Below are positions 16,370 to 24,662 of a stretch of DNA of 64,000 nucleotides, one piece after another. Under the pieces are notes generated by a model. The model worked only from the letters and a program-made list of their open reading frames with translations. It did no database searches and was not told where the DNA came from. Source of the stretch: Paenibacillus sp. FSL M7-0420 (GTDB lineage: Bacteria; Bacillota; Bacilli; Paenibacillales; Paenibacillaceae); assembly GCF_038002345.1 (NCBI RefSeq), contig NZ_JBBOCJ010000001.1:4216001-4280000 (forward strand), in the 5' to 3' direction. Each line of letters starts with the position of its first letter. Position 1 is the stretch's first letter. Made by a program: the position numbers and the translations under genes.

Positions 16370-17293
16370 TTAGCTCATTTTTAAGCCCCTATAGTCATCC
16401 TTCTTCAACCTTAGCTGCCGTCTAAACTCTGACGGTGGAAGTCCGAATCTTTCCTTGAATACTTTGGAAAAGTGAGCGATATTTTCGAATCCGGTCGAAA
16501 AACAGATATCCGTAACAGATAACGCTGTTTCCGCTAACAGTTCCTTGGCTTTAACCAGCCTTCGATTGCGAACCCATTTGAGCGGGGAGGTGTTGTATAT
16601 TGCTTGAAAATCCCTTTTGAACGCCGCCAGGCTTCTGCCGGACAAATAGGCCAGGTCGTTAAGGGAAACGGGATTCATGAAGTTCTCCTCCATGATCTTT
16701 GTGATGCCGCCACTGTCCTTGCTTATGGGTTGGATCATTTGATGCAACAAACGATCATTCGAATCTGCTATGTGAAACAGCAATTCCATCAGTTTCACAC
16801 GAACCAGTCCTTCTTTGACTTCGTTAGGGTGCTCGAAATAGGGTTTTAACGACTCGATATAGCTTCCAATGCGGTCATTGATCGGAAAGACTGTTATCGG
16901 AACAACCTCATTCACGGGACAAACCGGTTTTAAACCGGCGAATTTGAGGAATTCATCTACTATCTTCTCGTTCAGGAAAAACATCATATAGTCGAGGATG
17001 TAATCGGAATCGGGTTCACCCGCTTTCTCGTATTCGACTCCCATTGATTTATGAATAAACATCATTTCGTTGCTCCGCATCGTATATTCTTGATCACCGA
17101 AGCGAACTGTATAGACACCCGACTTGATGATTAGCAGAAGATGATCCTGCAAAAAAAAGGTTCCTTTTATGCCTTGCGTGTAAAAGCAGAGTTCGATAAC
17201 GGACATCCCATCCAGCTTCAAGCTCCCTTTTTTATTCGGAAACTTTACCAGTTCATTAGGCACCTTGACTATTTTGCTTGATCTCATAGTCAT
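16370..17293 (-). CDS. AraC-family transcriptional regulator
   Basis: A 307-residue regulator. The N-terminal ~190 residues form a cupin-like sensing domain, and the last ~100 residues are the double helix-turn-helix of AraC/XylS proteins: LNDLAYLSGRSLAAFKRDFQ for the first helix pair and VTDICFSTGFENIAHFSKVF for the second, ending in the typical KERFGLPPSEFRR. The ligand is unknown. It lies just upstream of the SDR gene on the same strand and may control it. The ribosome site is weak (GGGCGGG), so the start could be the second Met. Confidence 0.85.
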   Translation of the reverse strand: MTMRSSKIVKVPNELVKFPNKKGSLKLDGMSVIELCFYTQGIKGTFFLQDHLLLIIKSGVYTVRFGDQEYTMRSNEMMFIHKSMGVEYEKAGEPDSDYILDYMMFFLNEKIVDEFLKFAGLKPVCPVNEVVPITVFPINDRIGSYIESLKPYFEHPNEVKEGLVRVKLMELLFHIADSNDRLLHQMIQPISKDSGGITKIMEENFMNPVSLNDLAYLSGRSLAAFKRDFQAIYNTSPLKWVRNRRLVKAKELLAETALSVTDICFSTGFENIAHFSKVFKERFGLPPSEFRRQLRLKKDDYRGLKMS

Positions 17294-17472
17294 GGACGTC
17301 CCGCCCTGCTTGTACCTGCGATTGCTCTAGTTTCCATTTCTTGATCATCCTTTCGGTTATGCCAGTCTGCGCTTACGTTTCAACACTTATCCTTTTAGTA
17401 TAACTGGAACCCGGCGCGAATACTTTGCTGAAAAGCTCAAACGACTTGTTCATTTAGCTCCAGACGAGCAAG

Positions 17473-17481
17473 TGCTAAAAT
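17473..17481 (+). promoter_or_regulatory. Possible extended -10 promoter
   Basis: TGCTAAAAT is a TGn-extended -10 box 83 bases before the small acidic protein gene. No good -35 is present, as is usual for extended -10 promoters. The rest of the 270-base gap from 17294 shows no gene. Confidence 0.35.
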
Positions 17482-17563
17482 AGAATGAAAATAAAGGATT
17501 AGACTGTGAAAATGTGGGTATGTATTGTTATCACTAACCAGCACAAAAGGGGAGAAATAAAGC

Positions 17564-17917
17564 ATGGGAGTTTCTGTTTATTACACTTGTACGAGAAATC
17601 ATAACCTTACGGGCAGTGAGGAGCAGGAGATCAGGGCCATCATTGATAAATACAATGCGGGTTTTGAATTGAAGGATATTGGAGAAACATTATATGTTTA
17701 TGACTATGATCAGGATGAACCAACGGTGATCTTTGCAGGTTCGACAAAGCTGCCCCTTTCAAATGATTTTGAAGATACATTGAATGCGCTGTATTATTGG
17801 TTGGCCTGTTTGACGGATATTAGAAGAAGTATTTCTAGTGGGGATTGGCATGTGCATCTAGATGATACGGATGCTATTTGGGATGAGGAGACGGGTTGGC
17901 AAATGCCCGGTGATTAG
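17564..17917 (+). CDS. Small acidic hypothetical protein
   Basis: A 117-residue strongly acidic soluble protein beginning MGVSVYYTCTRNHNLTGSEE and ending in a Trp/Asp-rich tail (DWHVHLDDTDAIWDEETGW). It starts behind AAAGGGGAG. No signal peptide, membrane helix or known catalytic motif is seen. The pattern resembles small immunity-like or DUF proteins of Bacillales, but I do not recognise a named family. The following 250 bases before the protease gene hold no supported gene. Confidence 0.7.
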   Translation: MGVSVYYTCTRNHNLTGSEEQEIRAIIDKYNAGFELKDIGETLYVYDYDQDEPTVIFAGSTKLPLSNDFEDTLNALYYWLACLTDIRRSISSGDWHVHLDDTDAIWDEETGWQMPGD

Positions 17918-18170
17918 TATTCTTAGGTGGAACAATCTTTTATTACCCAATCTTTTCCCCACAGGACTCTATTTAATGATTGTTATCCCATCAATATTTA
18001 TTGCTACGGAAGCTGGAAGAGTATAATTTATCCCCTTTTGTTAAGAGACGAAATTCGATTGGAGTCAAAATCGTGTTTCGTCTTTTTCGTATGCAATCTT
18101 AGATATCCGCATACTGACCGTCACAACATGTCTCACTCCTCAATAGTATAAAACTAAAGGGGGAGTGATT

Positions 18171-19076
18171 ATGACTCGTTGGGTTAGCAGATTCCTCTCA
18201 AGCATACTGGCTGTTGCGGTTCTAACATTGGGCATGCATATAGCTGCTGCTTTTGCCGTCAGCAAGGTGTCCATTACATCCATGACTGTCACCAAATCCG
18301 GCATTACGGTTAGTCCTTATAACAGTAACCCGGCATTATCCAAGGAGCAGCAAGACAAAGCGTATCGTAATTACAAAAATCTGACACGCGTCGTGATGAT
18401 AGAAAAGTATGTACTGTCCAGTCAAGGAACCAAGACAAAGATAGGCATTGGTGCAGGCTTTATGTTACCCGGCGGATACATTGTCACTAATAATCACGTG
18501 GCTCCCGCCAGCTATAATGGAAAGAAATTACGATTCCAAATCACCTTTTATGCGCAAAAATCGGACGGGTATCTGCTTGGCTCACTAGTTGCTACAGATG
18601 TGAAGGAAGACCTCTCCCTGCTGAAGATTGACGCTAACAAAATCCCTAAGCCCTATCAAGACAGCTATTTCAAGAAATTCAACCTTGAGCCAAAAGCCAA
18701 TGAAAAGGTGACAGTCATAGGGCACCCTACTAAGCCAATAGAAAACTCAGACACCGGTAATACCAAGAGGTACACCTGGACACCGCTCTACGGAACATTC
18801 ACCGCCGATGATGTGGCCGTTATCCGGAAATCGAAAAATGCGTCAACACCCGATGTGTACACCCACTCCATGGAATTCAATGTGCAAACCTGGCCTGGAA
18901 ATAGCGGCAGTGCTGTCATAGATTCGAGCGATAAAATAGTGGGGGTAATCTCCTCCACTATCCTGGGTGAACCCCGGTCCTTTGCCACCAGTTCGAAGCT
19001 TATCTTGCAGTTCATAGAAAACAACGATTTGTCTGAAGCCATTTTTGGACACGCCGCTGGCGGAGATTCTTCCTGA
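18171..19076 (+). CDS. Secreted trypsin-like serine protease
   Basis: A 301-residue exported S1-type protease. A Sec signal peptide spans about residues 1-30 (LSSILAVAVLTLGMHIAAAFA). The catalytic triad is visible: His in GYIVTNNHVAP, Asp in KEDLSLLKID, Ser in TWPGNSGSAV. This pattern matches glutamyl-endopeptidase/V8-like bacterial proteases. I take ATG 18171 as start because AAAGGGGG lies seven bases before it; a GTG at 18165 is too close. It is monocistronic with a GC-rich hairpin downstream. Confidence 0.85.
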   Translation: MTRWVSRFLSSILAVAVLTLGMHIAAAFAVSKVSITSMTVTKSGITVSPYNSNPALSKEQQDKAYRNYKNLTRVVMIEKYVLSSQGTKTKIGIGAGFMLPGGYIVTNNHVAPASYNGKKLRFQITFYAQKSDGYLLGSLVATDVKEDLSLLKIDANKIPKPYQDSYFKKFNLEPKANEKVTVIGHPTKPIENSDTGNTKRYTWTPLYGTFTADDVAVIRKSKNASTPDVYTHSMEFNVQTWPGNSGSAVIDSSDKIVGVISSTILGEPRSFATSSKLILQFIENNDLSEAIFGHAAGGDSS

Positions 19077-19100
19077 ATCAACCCTGTGCACTGGATAAAA

Positions 19101-19123
19101 GCGGGACTCTTCATGAGCCCCGC
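19101..19123 (+). terminator. Probable terminator of the protease gene
   Basis: GCGGGACTC and GAGCCCCGC form a 9-position stem with one mismatch and a 5-base loop, 24 bases after the protease stop. The following T content is low (CTTCTGA). Confidence 0.45.
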
Positions 19124-19169
19124 CTTCTGAGTTATACGTATGTTGCTGCGCTTGTGCACGTTATTTGCG

Positions 19170-19460
19170 TTATAAAATGTGAACGGTGGCAACGTCCTTG
19201 CCTGCCCACAGATTGAAGCTGTACCCCGGTTCCCACAAATGCCAAGGTGCTTCGTCCACAATAAAAGCCACATCCGCGTACGTATCCCAAGTACCCTCCA
19301 CTTGACTTGTGATTCTGACCAATACAGTCCAGGTATCCCCCTGCATGACCCTGTCAATGATCTCCCCATAGTCAACAACGATATCACGTATCCATTCATT
19401 TCTGGAGAATTTGCTGGGATCTCGGTGCCAGGTTATTAGAGCTTGCGCGTGTCTTATGTC
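19170..19460 (-). pseudogene. 5'-truncated hypothetical gene
   Basis: The minus strand encodes about 95 residues with a natural-looking sequence (ALITWHRDPSKFSRNEWIRD, then VLVRITSQVEGTWDTYADVA and a C-terminal EPGYSFNLWAGKDVATVHIL). No start codon with a ribosome site exists before the reading frame enters the 3' end of the TetR gene (stop at 19454), so the front of the gene appears to be lost. I do not recognise the family. The alternative is translation by coupling from TetR, but the frame lacks a start near the TetR stop. Confidence 0.5.
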
Positions 19461-20041
19461 GTTGATGGGGTTGCCAGCCCCAGACCGTTCATTACATAAG
19501 GACGAGCAATGTCGACGAGCACATCGGTCCGATTGTTCTCCCCGGCATTTAACCAATAATGCGCAGCGCCATAGATAGCTGAACCTGTCATCGCCGCCAT
19601 GATTTTGATATGATGAATATCCGTCCCATGGCAGGTATCCCCCTTCATAAATATGCTCTCTATGGTTTGCTGCAGCAATTTCTTTATTTTATCATCGACC
19701 AGCTTAGCCATCGGATTGGAATCTATTCTGCAGATCCGATAAAAATCTATGATGTATTGGTGCGTCATGATGATCAACTGGTCACAAATATCTTCCGTAA
19801 ACTCCTCTGCATTCACCACTTGCTCAGGAATCCGCTCATGAAAAGCCTGTTCTGTGACTTCGTCCAGCAAAGCATATTTATCTTCAAAATGGGCATAAAA
19901 GGTGGCGCGGTTAATGGTTGCTTCCTGAGCGATATCTTTGATCGTGATTGCATCAAAGCCTTTTCTCTGCAGCAAATCTCTGAACGCTGTTCTAATTAAC
20001 TGTCGTGTGCGCAACACCCTCGGATCTTCCTGATTTACCAT
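19454..20041 (-). CDS. TetR-family transcriptional repressor
   Basis: A 195-residue regulator. The N-terminal helix-turn-helix is classic: IRTAFRDLLQRKGFDAITIK, DIAQEATINRATFYAHFEDK. The C-terminal helical ligand domain matches the TetR_C_7 type used by small-molecule repressors. AGGAGATATAG precedes the ATG at 20041. It diverges from the oxidoreductase gene at 20211 with a 169-base gap, the usual arrangement of a TetR repressor and its target. Confidence 0.88.
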   Translation of the reverse strand: MVNQEDPRVLRTRQLIRTAFRDLLQRKGFDAITIKDIAQEATINRATFYAHFEDKYALLDEVTEQAFHERIPEQVVNAEEFTEDICDQLIIMTHQYIIDFYRICRIDSNPMAKLVDDKIKKLLQQTIESIFMKGDTCHGTDIHHIKIMAAMTGSAIYGAAHYWLNAGENNRTDVLVDIARPYVMNGLGLATPSTT

Positions 20042-20210
20042 CCCTATATCTCCTTGTTAAACATCAATGTTCTCAATGTGTTGCCTATGCAACTTTCCTC
20101 GAACTCTGCCGGTTGAACTCTCAAGCACGCAATATTATTATCTTATCAAACAGGTGTTGCTTAAACAATCTGTGAATCATACTTATGTTCAATTTATGAG
20201 GAGGATCATT

Positions 20211-21197
20211 ATGAAGGCTATTGCTTTGACAAGCTTTGGAATTCCCGAAGCGCTAGAAGAACTGGAAGTCCCCATTCCCGCAATCACTGACACACAGGTT
20301 CTCGTTGAAATGCGCGCCTCATCCATCAATCCCGCAGATGTTCTATTTCGCAGCGGTGCAATTCTTGAGGGTCCGTTGGCTGATAAATTTCCGGATCAAT
20401 TTCAATTGCCGCTTGTTCTGGGTAATGAAGTAGCCGGCATTGTTAAAGAGGTTGGCGGGAAAGTCCGGCATTTCAAGCCGGGAGATCGTGTCATGGGAAT
20501 GATTCCGAGAGGCTCCTACATGGACTATGTTGCCGTGGAGGAAGATCTCCTGGCCGTTATTCCTGAGAGTCTCTCCTTCGAAGAGGCGGGCGCCGCGCCT
20601 GCCGTTGCCCTGCCAGCCTGGCAAGCGCTGTTTGAGCATGGCCAGCTTCAACCGGGACAACGCATCCTTATTCAAGCTGGCGCTGGAGGAGTGGGACATG
20701 CGGCAGTTCAGTTAGCTAAGCAGCATGGAGCATATGTTATCGCAACTGCGAGGGACTACAACCATGATTTTGTAAAAGGACTTGGTGCTGATGAGGTAAT
20801 CGATTATACGAAAACCGACTTCGCCACCCAGATCACAGAGCCTGTAGATTTCGTGTTGGATGCCGCTATGGACTCATCTACTTTCGGTACCGGGTTACCG
20901 GGAGACATCGGAAGGAAGAACTACTCGGTCATCAAAGATGGCGGGACCTATATTTCAGTGGTGGCATTCGCGCTCAATGAATACCCGAAGGTCCGCGGTA
21001 TTAACGCCTATTTTTTCCAGGCAAGAGCTAACCGTACTGATTTTGAAGCCATTGTCCGCCAGATGCAAGAGAATAAATTGAATATCTATATCCATGAGGC
21101 CTATCCCTTCACTGCCCAAGGCCTGCTTCAGGCTTATCGCAAAAGCGAAGAGTCAACCAAACGCGGGAAAATCATCTTATCGAAAAATCTTGGATAA
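20211..21197 (+). CDS. Zinc-independent quinone oxidoreductase-type MDR protein
   Basis: A 328-residue medium-chain dehydrogenase/reductase. The start at ATG 20211 follows GAGGAGGATC; the longer in-frame start at 20067 has no such site. Features: GroES-like N-terminal domain ending LPLVLGNEVAGIVKEVG, cofactor motif AGAGGVGHAAVQLAK at about residues 150-164, and no structural zinc cysteines. The family reduces quinones, enones or aldehydes with NADPH. It is divergent from the TetR regulator, which probably represses it in the absence of an electrophile or similar inducer. Confidence 0.86.
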   Translation: MKAIALTSFGIPEALEELEVPIPAITDTQVLVEMRASSINPADVLFRSGAILEGPLADKFPDQFQLPLVLGNEVAGIVKEVGGKVRHFKPGDRVMGMIPRGSYMDYVAVEEDLLAVIPESLSFEEAGAAPAVALPAWQALFEHGQLQPGQRILIQAGAGGVGHAAVQLAKQHGAYVIATARDYNHDFVKGLGADEVIDYTKTDFATQITEPVDFVLDAAMDSSTFGTGLPGDIGRKNYSVIKDGGTYISVVAFALNEYPKVRGINAYFFQARANRTDFEAIVRQMQENKLNIYIHEAYPFTAQGLLQAYRKSEESTKRGKIILSKNLG

Positions 21198-21222
21198 ACG
21201 TCATGACTAGGGAGTGCGTGAA

Positions 21223-21254
21223 GAAAGCCCCATCCTCTAAGGATTAGGGCTTTC
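21223..21254. terminator. Hairpin between convergent genes
   Basis: GAAAGCCC and GGGCTTTC form a perfect 8-pair stem with a 16-base loop that contains the stop codon of the minus-strand gene at 21237. T-rich flanks are weak on both sides, so termination efficiency is uncertain. Confidence 0.5.
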
Positions 21255-21713
21255 ATATCTCATCCATCGCTCAATGATCGGCTGGCCGCTCAGGTGGAGC
21301 ATATCATGGTGATCTTCGCAGAGGAGCCACTGAAGCTTTTTGGAGATCAGATAGTATTCATTCAGATGGCATAACTCTGGGATCAATTGGAGAATTGTTG
21401 TTGTCTTGCCCTCATAGAGCCACAGCTTATCATACCGGTCCTCGGCAATGAACCAGATGAATTCATCTTGGATAATGTCTTTTAGTTTGGAATAGTTTTT
21501 GTCTGCGAAGCTGGCGCTATACCGGGGTTCCTGCAGCCGGTTCCAGCCCCAGTGCAGTCCCTGTGTATAATGGGTCTTCATCAGAAACCGTTCCTCGATT
21601 TCACTCAACATGCGTCTCCACTGGTCTTTGCGGACTTCAAATACCCCGCTCCGGTCCAGCTTCAGCGTCTTGATTAATTCTTCGATCTCTATTCGGATAG
21701 ATAGGGAATCCAC
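21237..21713 (-). CDS. Hypothetical protein, possibly DUF6756-like
   Basis: A 158-residue soluble protein with a GTG start behind GAGGTGAACC. It is rich in Trp, Leu and charged residues (THYTQGLHWGWNRLQ, then IIQDEFIWFIAEDRYDKLWL and LISKKLQWLLCEDHHD). The tryptophan pattern resembles a small Bacillales family that I recall as DUF6756, without known function. No membrane or catalytic signature. It is the last gene before the convergent oxidoreductase. Confidence 0.65.
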   Translation of the reverse strand: MDSLSIRIEIEELIKTLKLDRSGVFEVRKDQWRRMLSEIEERFLMKTHYTQGLHWGWNRLQEPRYSASFADKNYSKLKDIIQDEFIWFIAEDRYDKLWLYEGKTTTILQLIPELCHLNEYYLISKKLQWLLCEDHHDMLHLSGQPIIERWMRYESPNP

Positions 21714-21773
21714 AGGTTCACCTCATTTTCAGATTCATAATGGATTTAGACAGCCGTATTGGTCTCCATCCTG

Positions 21774-22391
21774 CTATCCCTTCTCCCCTCTCATCTGAAT
21801 CACCTTATATTTAAACAGCAGCGTAATCCCCAAATTCATGAAAAAATGCACAAGGATCGGGACCAGCAGATTATCGGTCTGCACATACACCCACCCGAAG
21901 ACCAGACTTGGGATGGTGATGTTCAGCAGCATCAGCGGCTTCGTGTAGTACTGGACATGCATTCCCACAAACAGCACCGTGGTGATTCCGATGGCGAGCC
22001 AGGGCTGGGGAAGGTAGAGATTCAATACATTTTGTATAATTCCCCGGAACAGAAGCTCCTCAAATAAAGCTCCTGCCAATGTAAAGGATACAATCGCAGC
22101 GAGCGAATAGTTCTGATAGCTCTTATTCGTCTCGTCAATGTAGCTGGCAGGAGTGAGTAAGGTCAGGATGATTCCGAACAACAGCAGGCTGATTGTGGGA
22201 AAGACAACGTACAGCACCATTTTCAGCGGATGCTCAAAGGATAGCAGGTCCTGCAGGGTCAGGACCCTGTAGATAACAAGGGCAAAGATAACGGCTGCGC
22301 TGATCAGGGCGAAAGCGAAGAAGACCAGCACGGCGTCTTTCGGATTGAATTCTTTTTTGGCTGGTGGCAGGGTCTCCGTTGGACGATTCAT
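21774..22391 (-). CDS. CPBP-family intramembrane glutamic endopeptidase
   Basis: A 205-residue integral membrane protein with about six helices. The CPBP (Abi/Rce1-like) motifs are present: EELLFRG near residue 111, a second-motif His in VGMHVQYY, and HFFMN near the C-terminus. Related proteins act in CAAX-type processing, bacteriocin self-immunity or membrane proteolysis. ATG 22391 has AGGAGAGAAGC upstream. It follows the broken MerR gene by 30 bases and may have been its target. Confidence 0.85.
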   Translation of the reverse strand: MNRPTETLPPAKKEFNPKDAVLVFFAFALISAAVIFALVIYRVLTLQDLLSFEHPLKMVLYVVFPTISLLLFGIILTLLTPASYIDETNKSYQNYSLAAIVSFTLAGALFEELLFRGIIQNVLNLYLPQPWLAIGITTVLFVGMHVQYYTKPLMLLNITIPSLVFGWVYVQTDNLLVPILVHFFMNLGITLLFKYKVIQMRGEKG

Positions 22392-22421
22392 AACTTAGCT
22401 TCTCTCCTTGTCTTCCAGGTT

Positions 22422-23129
22422 CTACTTCTCTAAGGACAATAGGTTCATATACTTCATCACTTCTGCAATTCCCATGCACTGAAGCGTGAGCCGGGTGTTC
22501 AGCTTCTCCAGCGCAACCTGGAAGGAGCGTTCGATCTCCTGATGATCCTGTGTGTCCAAAGTACTTAAAAGACTCCTCATATTGTCTATGTAATAGACAG
22601 TCTTCCGCAAGCTGCTGATCACAAGGATCTTGCGCAGTTCAGCTAGGGAGAACATCCGGAAGCCATTCTCCGGGTTGCGCTCGGAACGGATCAGTCCCTC
22701 GGCCTCTCAGTGGCGGATCGCTGAAGTCTTCACGCCCGATAGGGCAGCAGCTTCTCCTATATTCAACGGCTCTTTCCATTCCGTATTAAGGGTTCTGGGG
22801 ATATCCGAATGTCTGATCATGGCAAGGATGTCTTCGACCCGCTTTTTCTCCAGATGGATTTGGTATTGCTGCTCATTCATCATCCATAACGCCTGTTCGG
22901 CCTGCCCCTGCTTCAAGCTTCTCATCACTTCATAGGCGACAGGAATATCATACCCTTGTAATAGAACCCGGATCGTCGTAAAAGCCTGAGCATGCACCTC
23001 TCCATAGTAACGGTGGTTGCTTGGCGTTCTAGGTACAGTTGGAACCAGGTCCTGTTCCTCATATCTTCTCAGGGTGGTGGTGCTCACCTGGAGCATACCG
23101 GCAATCTGGTTAGGGGTATATCTCTCCAT
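22422..23129 (-). pseudogene. Double-headed MerR regulator interrupted by TGA
   Basis: The frame starts at ATG 23129 (GAAGGAGGGG upstream) with a MerR helix-turn-helix, MERYTPNQIAGMLQVSTTTL. A second MerR-like head begins at about residue 125 (NIGEAAALSGVKTSAIRH) and hits TGA at 22707-22709. The same frame continues past the stop as EAEGLIRSERNPENGFRMFS and a normal helical tail to 22422. TGA stands exactly where MerR proteins carry Trp (RHWE-x-EGL), so a single TGG to TGA change explains it. The full protein would be 235 residues. A truncated one-headed repressor may still be made. Confidence 0.82.
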
Positions 23130-23230
23130 CTGATGAGCCCCTCCTTCAAGTCTAACCTTCAAGTGCTACGATAACATATCTGAGATATAATGCCTATTCC
23201 GTATAGGCCCGAATCTCCCAAGCCGGAAGA

Positions 23231-23259
23231 TTGCATGAATGTTATATGCTTACTATATA
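23231..23259 (+). promoter_or_regulatory. Sigma-A-type promoter of the alpha/beta hydrolase gene
   Basis: TTGCAT (23231-23236) and TATATA (23254-23259) are spaced by 17 bases, 21 bases before the hydrolase start. It lies between this gene and the divergent MerR pseudogene. Confidence 0.55.
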
Positions 23260-23279
23260 ACCAATTAGGGAGTGAAGAT

Positions 23280-24158
23280 ATGGATAAAATGATTACACTA
23301 TCAGACGGATCAGAGATAAAGGCTGGCCTCACAGGGCCTCCCGGCGCTCCAGTTTTCATGCTCCCGGTAGCCAAAGCTTCTGTATACGGACAAGAAGCGG
23401 ATCACCTTCGCCTATGGGGCGTTGATCCTGAGCTGGGAGAACATTTCGCCGATGGATTGCGAGACAAATTTCAGGTGCTGTATTTCGATTACGAGGGCCA
23501 CCGGCTGCACCAGCCCAATCCGCTTGATCTGACCGCTTCAAGTATCGCCCAAGACCTGTTGACTATTGCCGATAAAATGAATGTTAGCAAGTTCAGTTAC
23601 TATGGCTATTCCTGGCTGGCCCTGGCCGGACTGCAATTGGCGATCCGCACGGATCGGCTGGAGAGCTTGGTGATGGGCGGTTTCCCACCCTTGGACGGTC
23701 CCTATACAGAGATGCTGATCGTCACCAACCATACGTTCCAGATGGCACTAAACCAACCGGCTCCAGTTGATCCCGTAGAGCAGGAGGCCACTACTCCCGA
23801 GGCGACCGATTGGGACAATATCCAGATCCAAATGGTCCCGGAGCAAACCAGGCAGTTCGTTACACTGTATGAGAGTCTGTCCGATTTTAGAGATCATGAC
23901 ATTCAGCATCTGCTGGTGATGCCGAGACTGGCTTTTGCCGGGGAGCAGGACAAGATTGTCTACGGGGACAACTTCGGAGGCGTAACGGTGGATATTGCCG
24001 GTAAGCTCTTAGCCCGCCAATCTCTTCTGGAACAGCTCGGATGGGAAGTAGCCATTCTGAAGGGAGACAATATGGACCATACAAAAGCGATGCAGCCCGA
24101 GAACGTTCTGCCCGTTCTGAAGCCTTGGCTGATCCGACATGTGCTACGGGAGAGCTAA
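23280..24158 (+). CDS. Alpha/beta hydrolase
   Basis: A 292-residue soluble protein of the alpha/beta-hydrolase fold. The start at ATG 23280 follows TTAGGGAGTGA; a longer frame to 23190 would cover the promoter. The nucleophile elbow reads YYGYSWLALAG (Ser in GYSW), an acid lies in AFAGEQDKI, and the late His is in DNMDHTKAM. The oxyanion region PPGAPVFMLPV is somewhat unusual. Substrate unknown. Confidence 0.8.
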   Translation: MDKMITLSDGSEIKAGLTGPPGAPVFMLPVAKASVYGQEADHLRLWGVDPELGEHFADGLRDKFQVLYFDYEGHRLHQPNPLDLTASSIAQDLLTIADKMNVSKFSYYGYSWLALAGLQLAIRTDRLESLVMGGFPPLDGPYTEMLIVTNHTFQMALNQPAPVDPVEQEATTPEATDWDNIQIQMVPEQTRQFVTLYESLSDFRDHDIQHLLVMPRLAFAGEQDKIVYGDNFGGVTVDIAGKLLARQSLLEQLGWEVAILKGDNMDHTKAMQPENVLPVLKPWLIRHVLRES

Positions 24159-24231
24159 GCCATCCGCTCGAACATACTTTGGCGGAACAAAATCATCCTA
24201 ACGGATGAATAAGATTACCTTCAAGTGAACA

Positions 24232-24438
24232 CAATGTATGCTGTTTTCGCCATACATTTGGTCCATATGCCTGCTTGCGAGCGCAATGTATGCTGTTTTT
24301 CACATACGTTTGGTTCATATGCCTGCTTGCGAGCGTAATATATGCTGTTTTTCATATACATTCAGGCCGTATGCCTATTGCTACCGCAATGTATGCTGTT
24401 TTTCACATACATTCGCATTTGGTCCTTATGCCGCGCTG
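24232..24438. repeat. Four tandem 52-bp units, each with a hairpin
   Basis: Units start at about 24232, 24284, 24336 and 24387 (period 52, 52, 51). Each opens with AATGTATG, a 10-base loop close to CTGTTTTTCA, and CATACATT, that is an 8-pair hairpin that is perfect in units 1 and 4 and slightly degenerate in units 2 and 3. The second half of each unit is TATGCC-rich. No protein is encoded. The 500-base gap 24159-24662 holds this array and the terminator below. Confidence 0.85.
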
Positions 24439-24581
24439 TAACATCCAATTCTATAGGTTCTAAGCCTAATTTCCGCCACATTCAGCTTAAAAGTCACTCT
24501 ACGAATCATTCCAAGAACTCTTTTCCACATATCTACACACACCTTTTCCACAGCAGCACGAAACTATAGTTTCTATACGTC

Positions 24582-24613
24582 AAAAAAGCTCCCGTGATCA
24601 CCACAGGAGCTTT
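24582..24613 (-). terminator. Rho-independent terminator of the GH5 gene
   Basis: On the minus strand AAAGCTCC and GGAGCTTT form an 8-pair stem with a 13-base loop extended by GTG/CAC pairing, followed by six T residues, 50 bases after the GH5 stop. Confidence 0.85.
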
Positions 24614-24662
24614 CCTTCTTTTTTGCAGACAGAATGTGATTCGCCGCTTCACGCTGAATAGC

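Noticed and set aside
17927..18151. 74-codon plus-strand frame before the protease
   Set aside because: No ribosome site, no recognisable sequence features, composition like non-coding DNA.
24232..24438. CRISPR-like appearance of the 52-bp repeat array
   Set aside because: Units are contiguous without distinct spacers and no cas genes are near.
24238..24569. Overlapping 60-75 codon frames in the repeat array
   Set aside because: They merely translate the tandem repeats in different frames.
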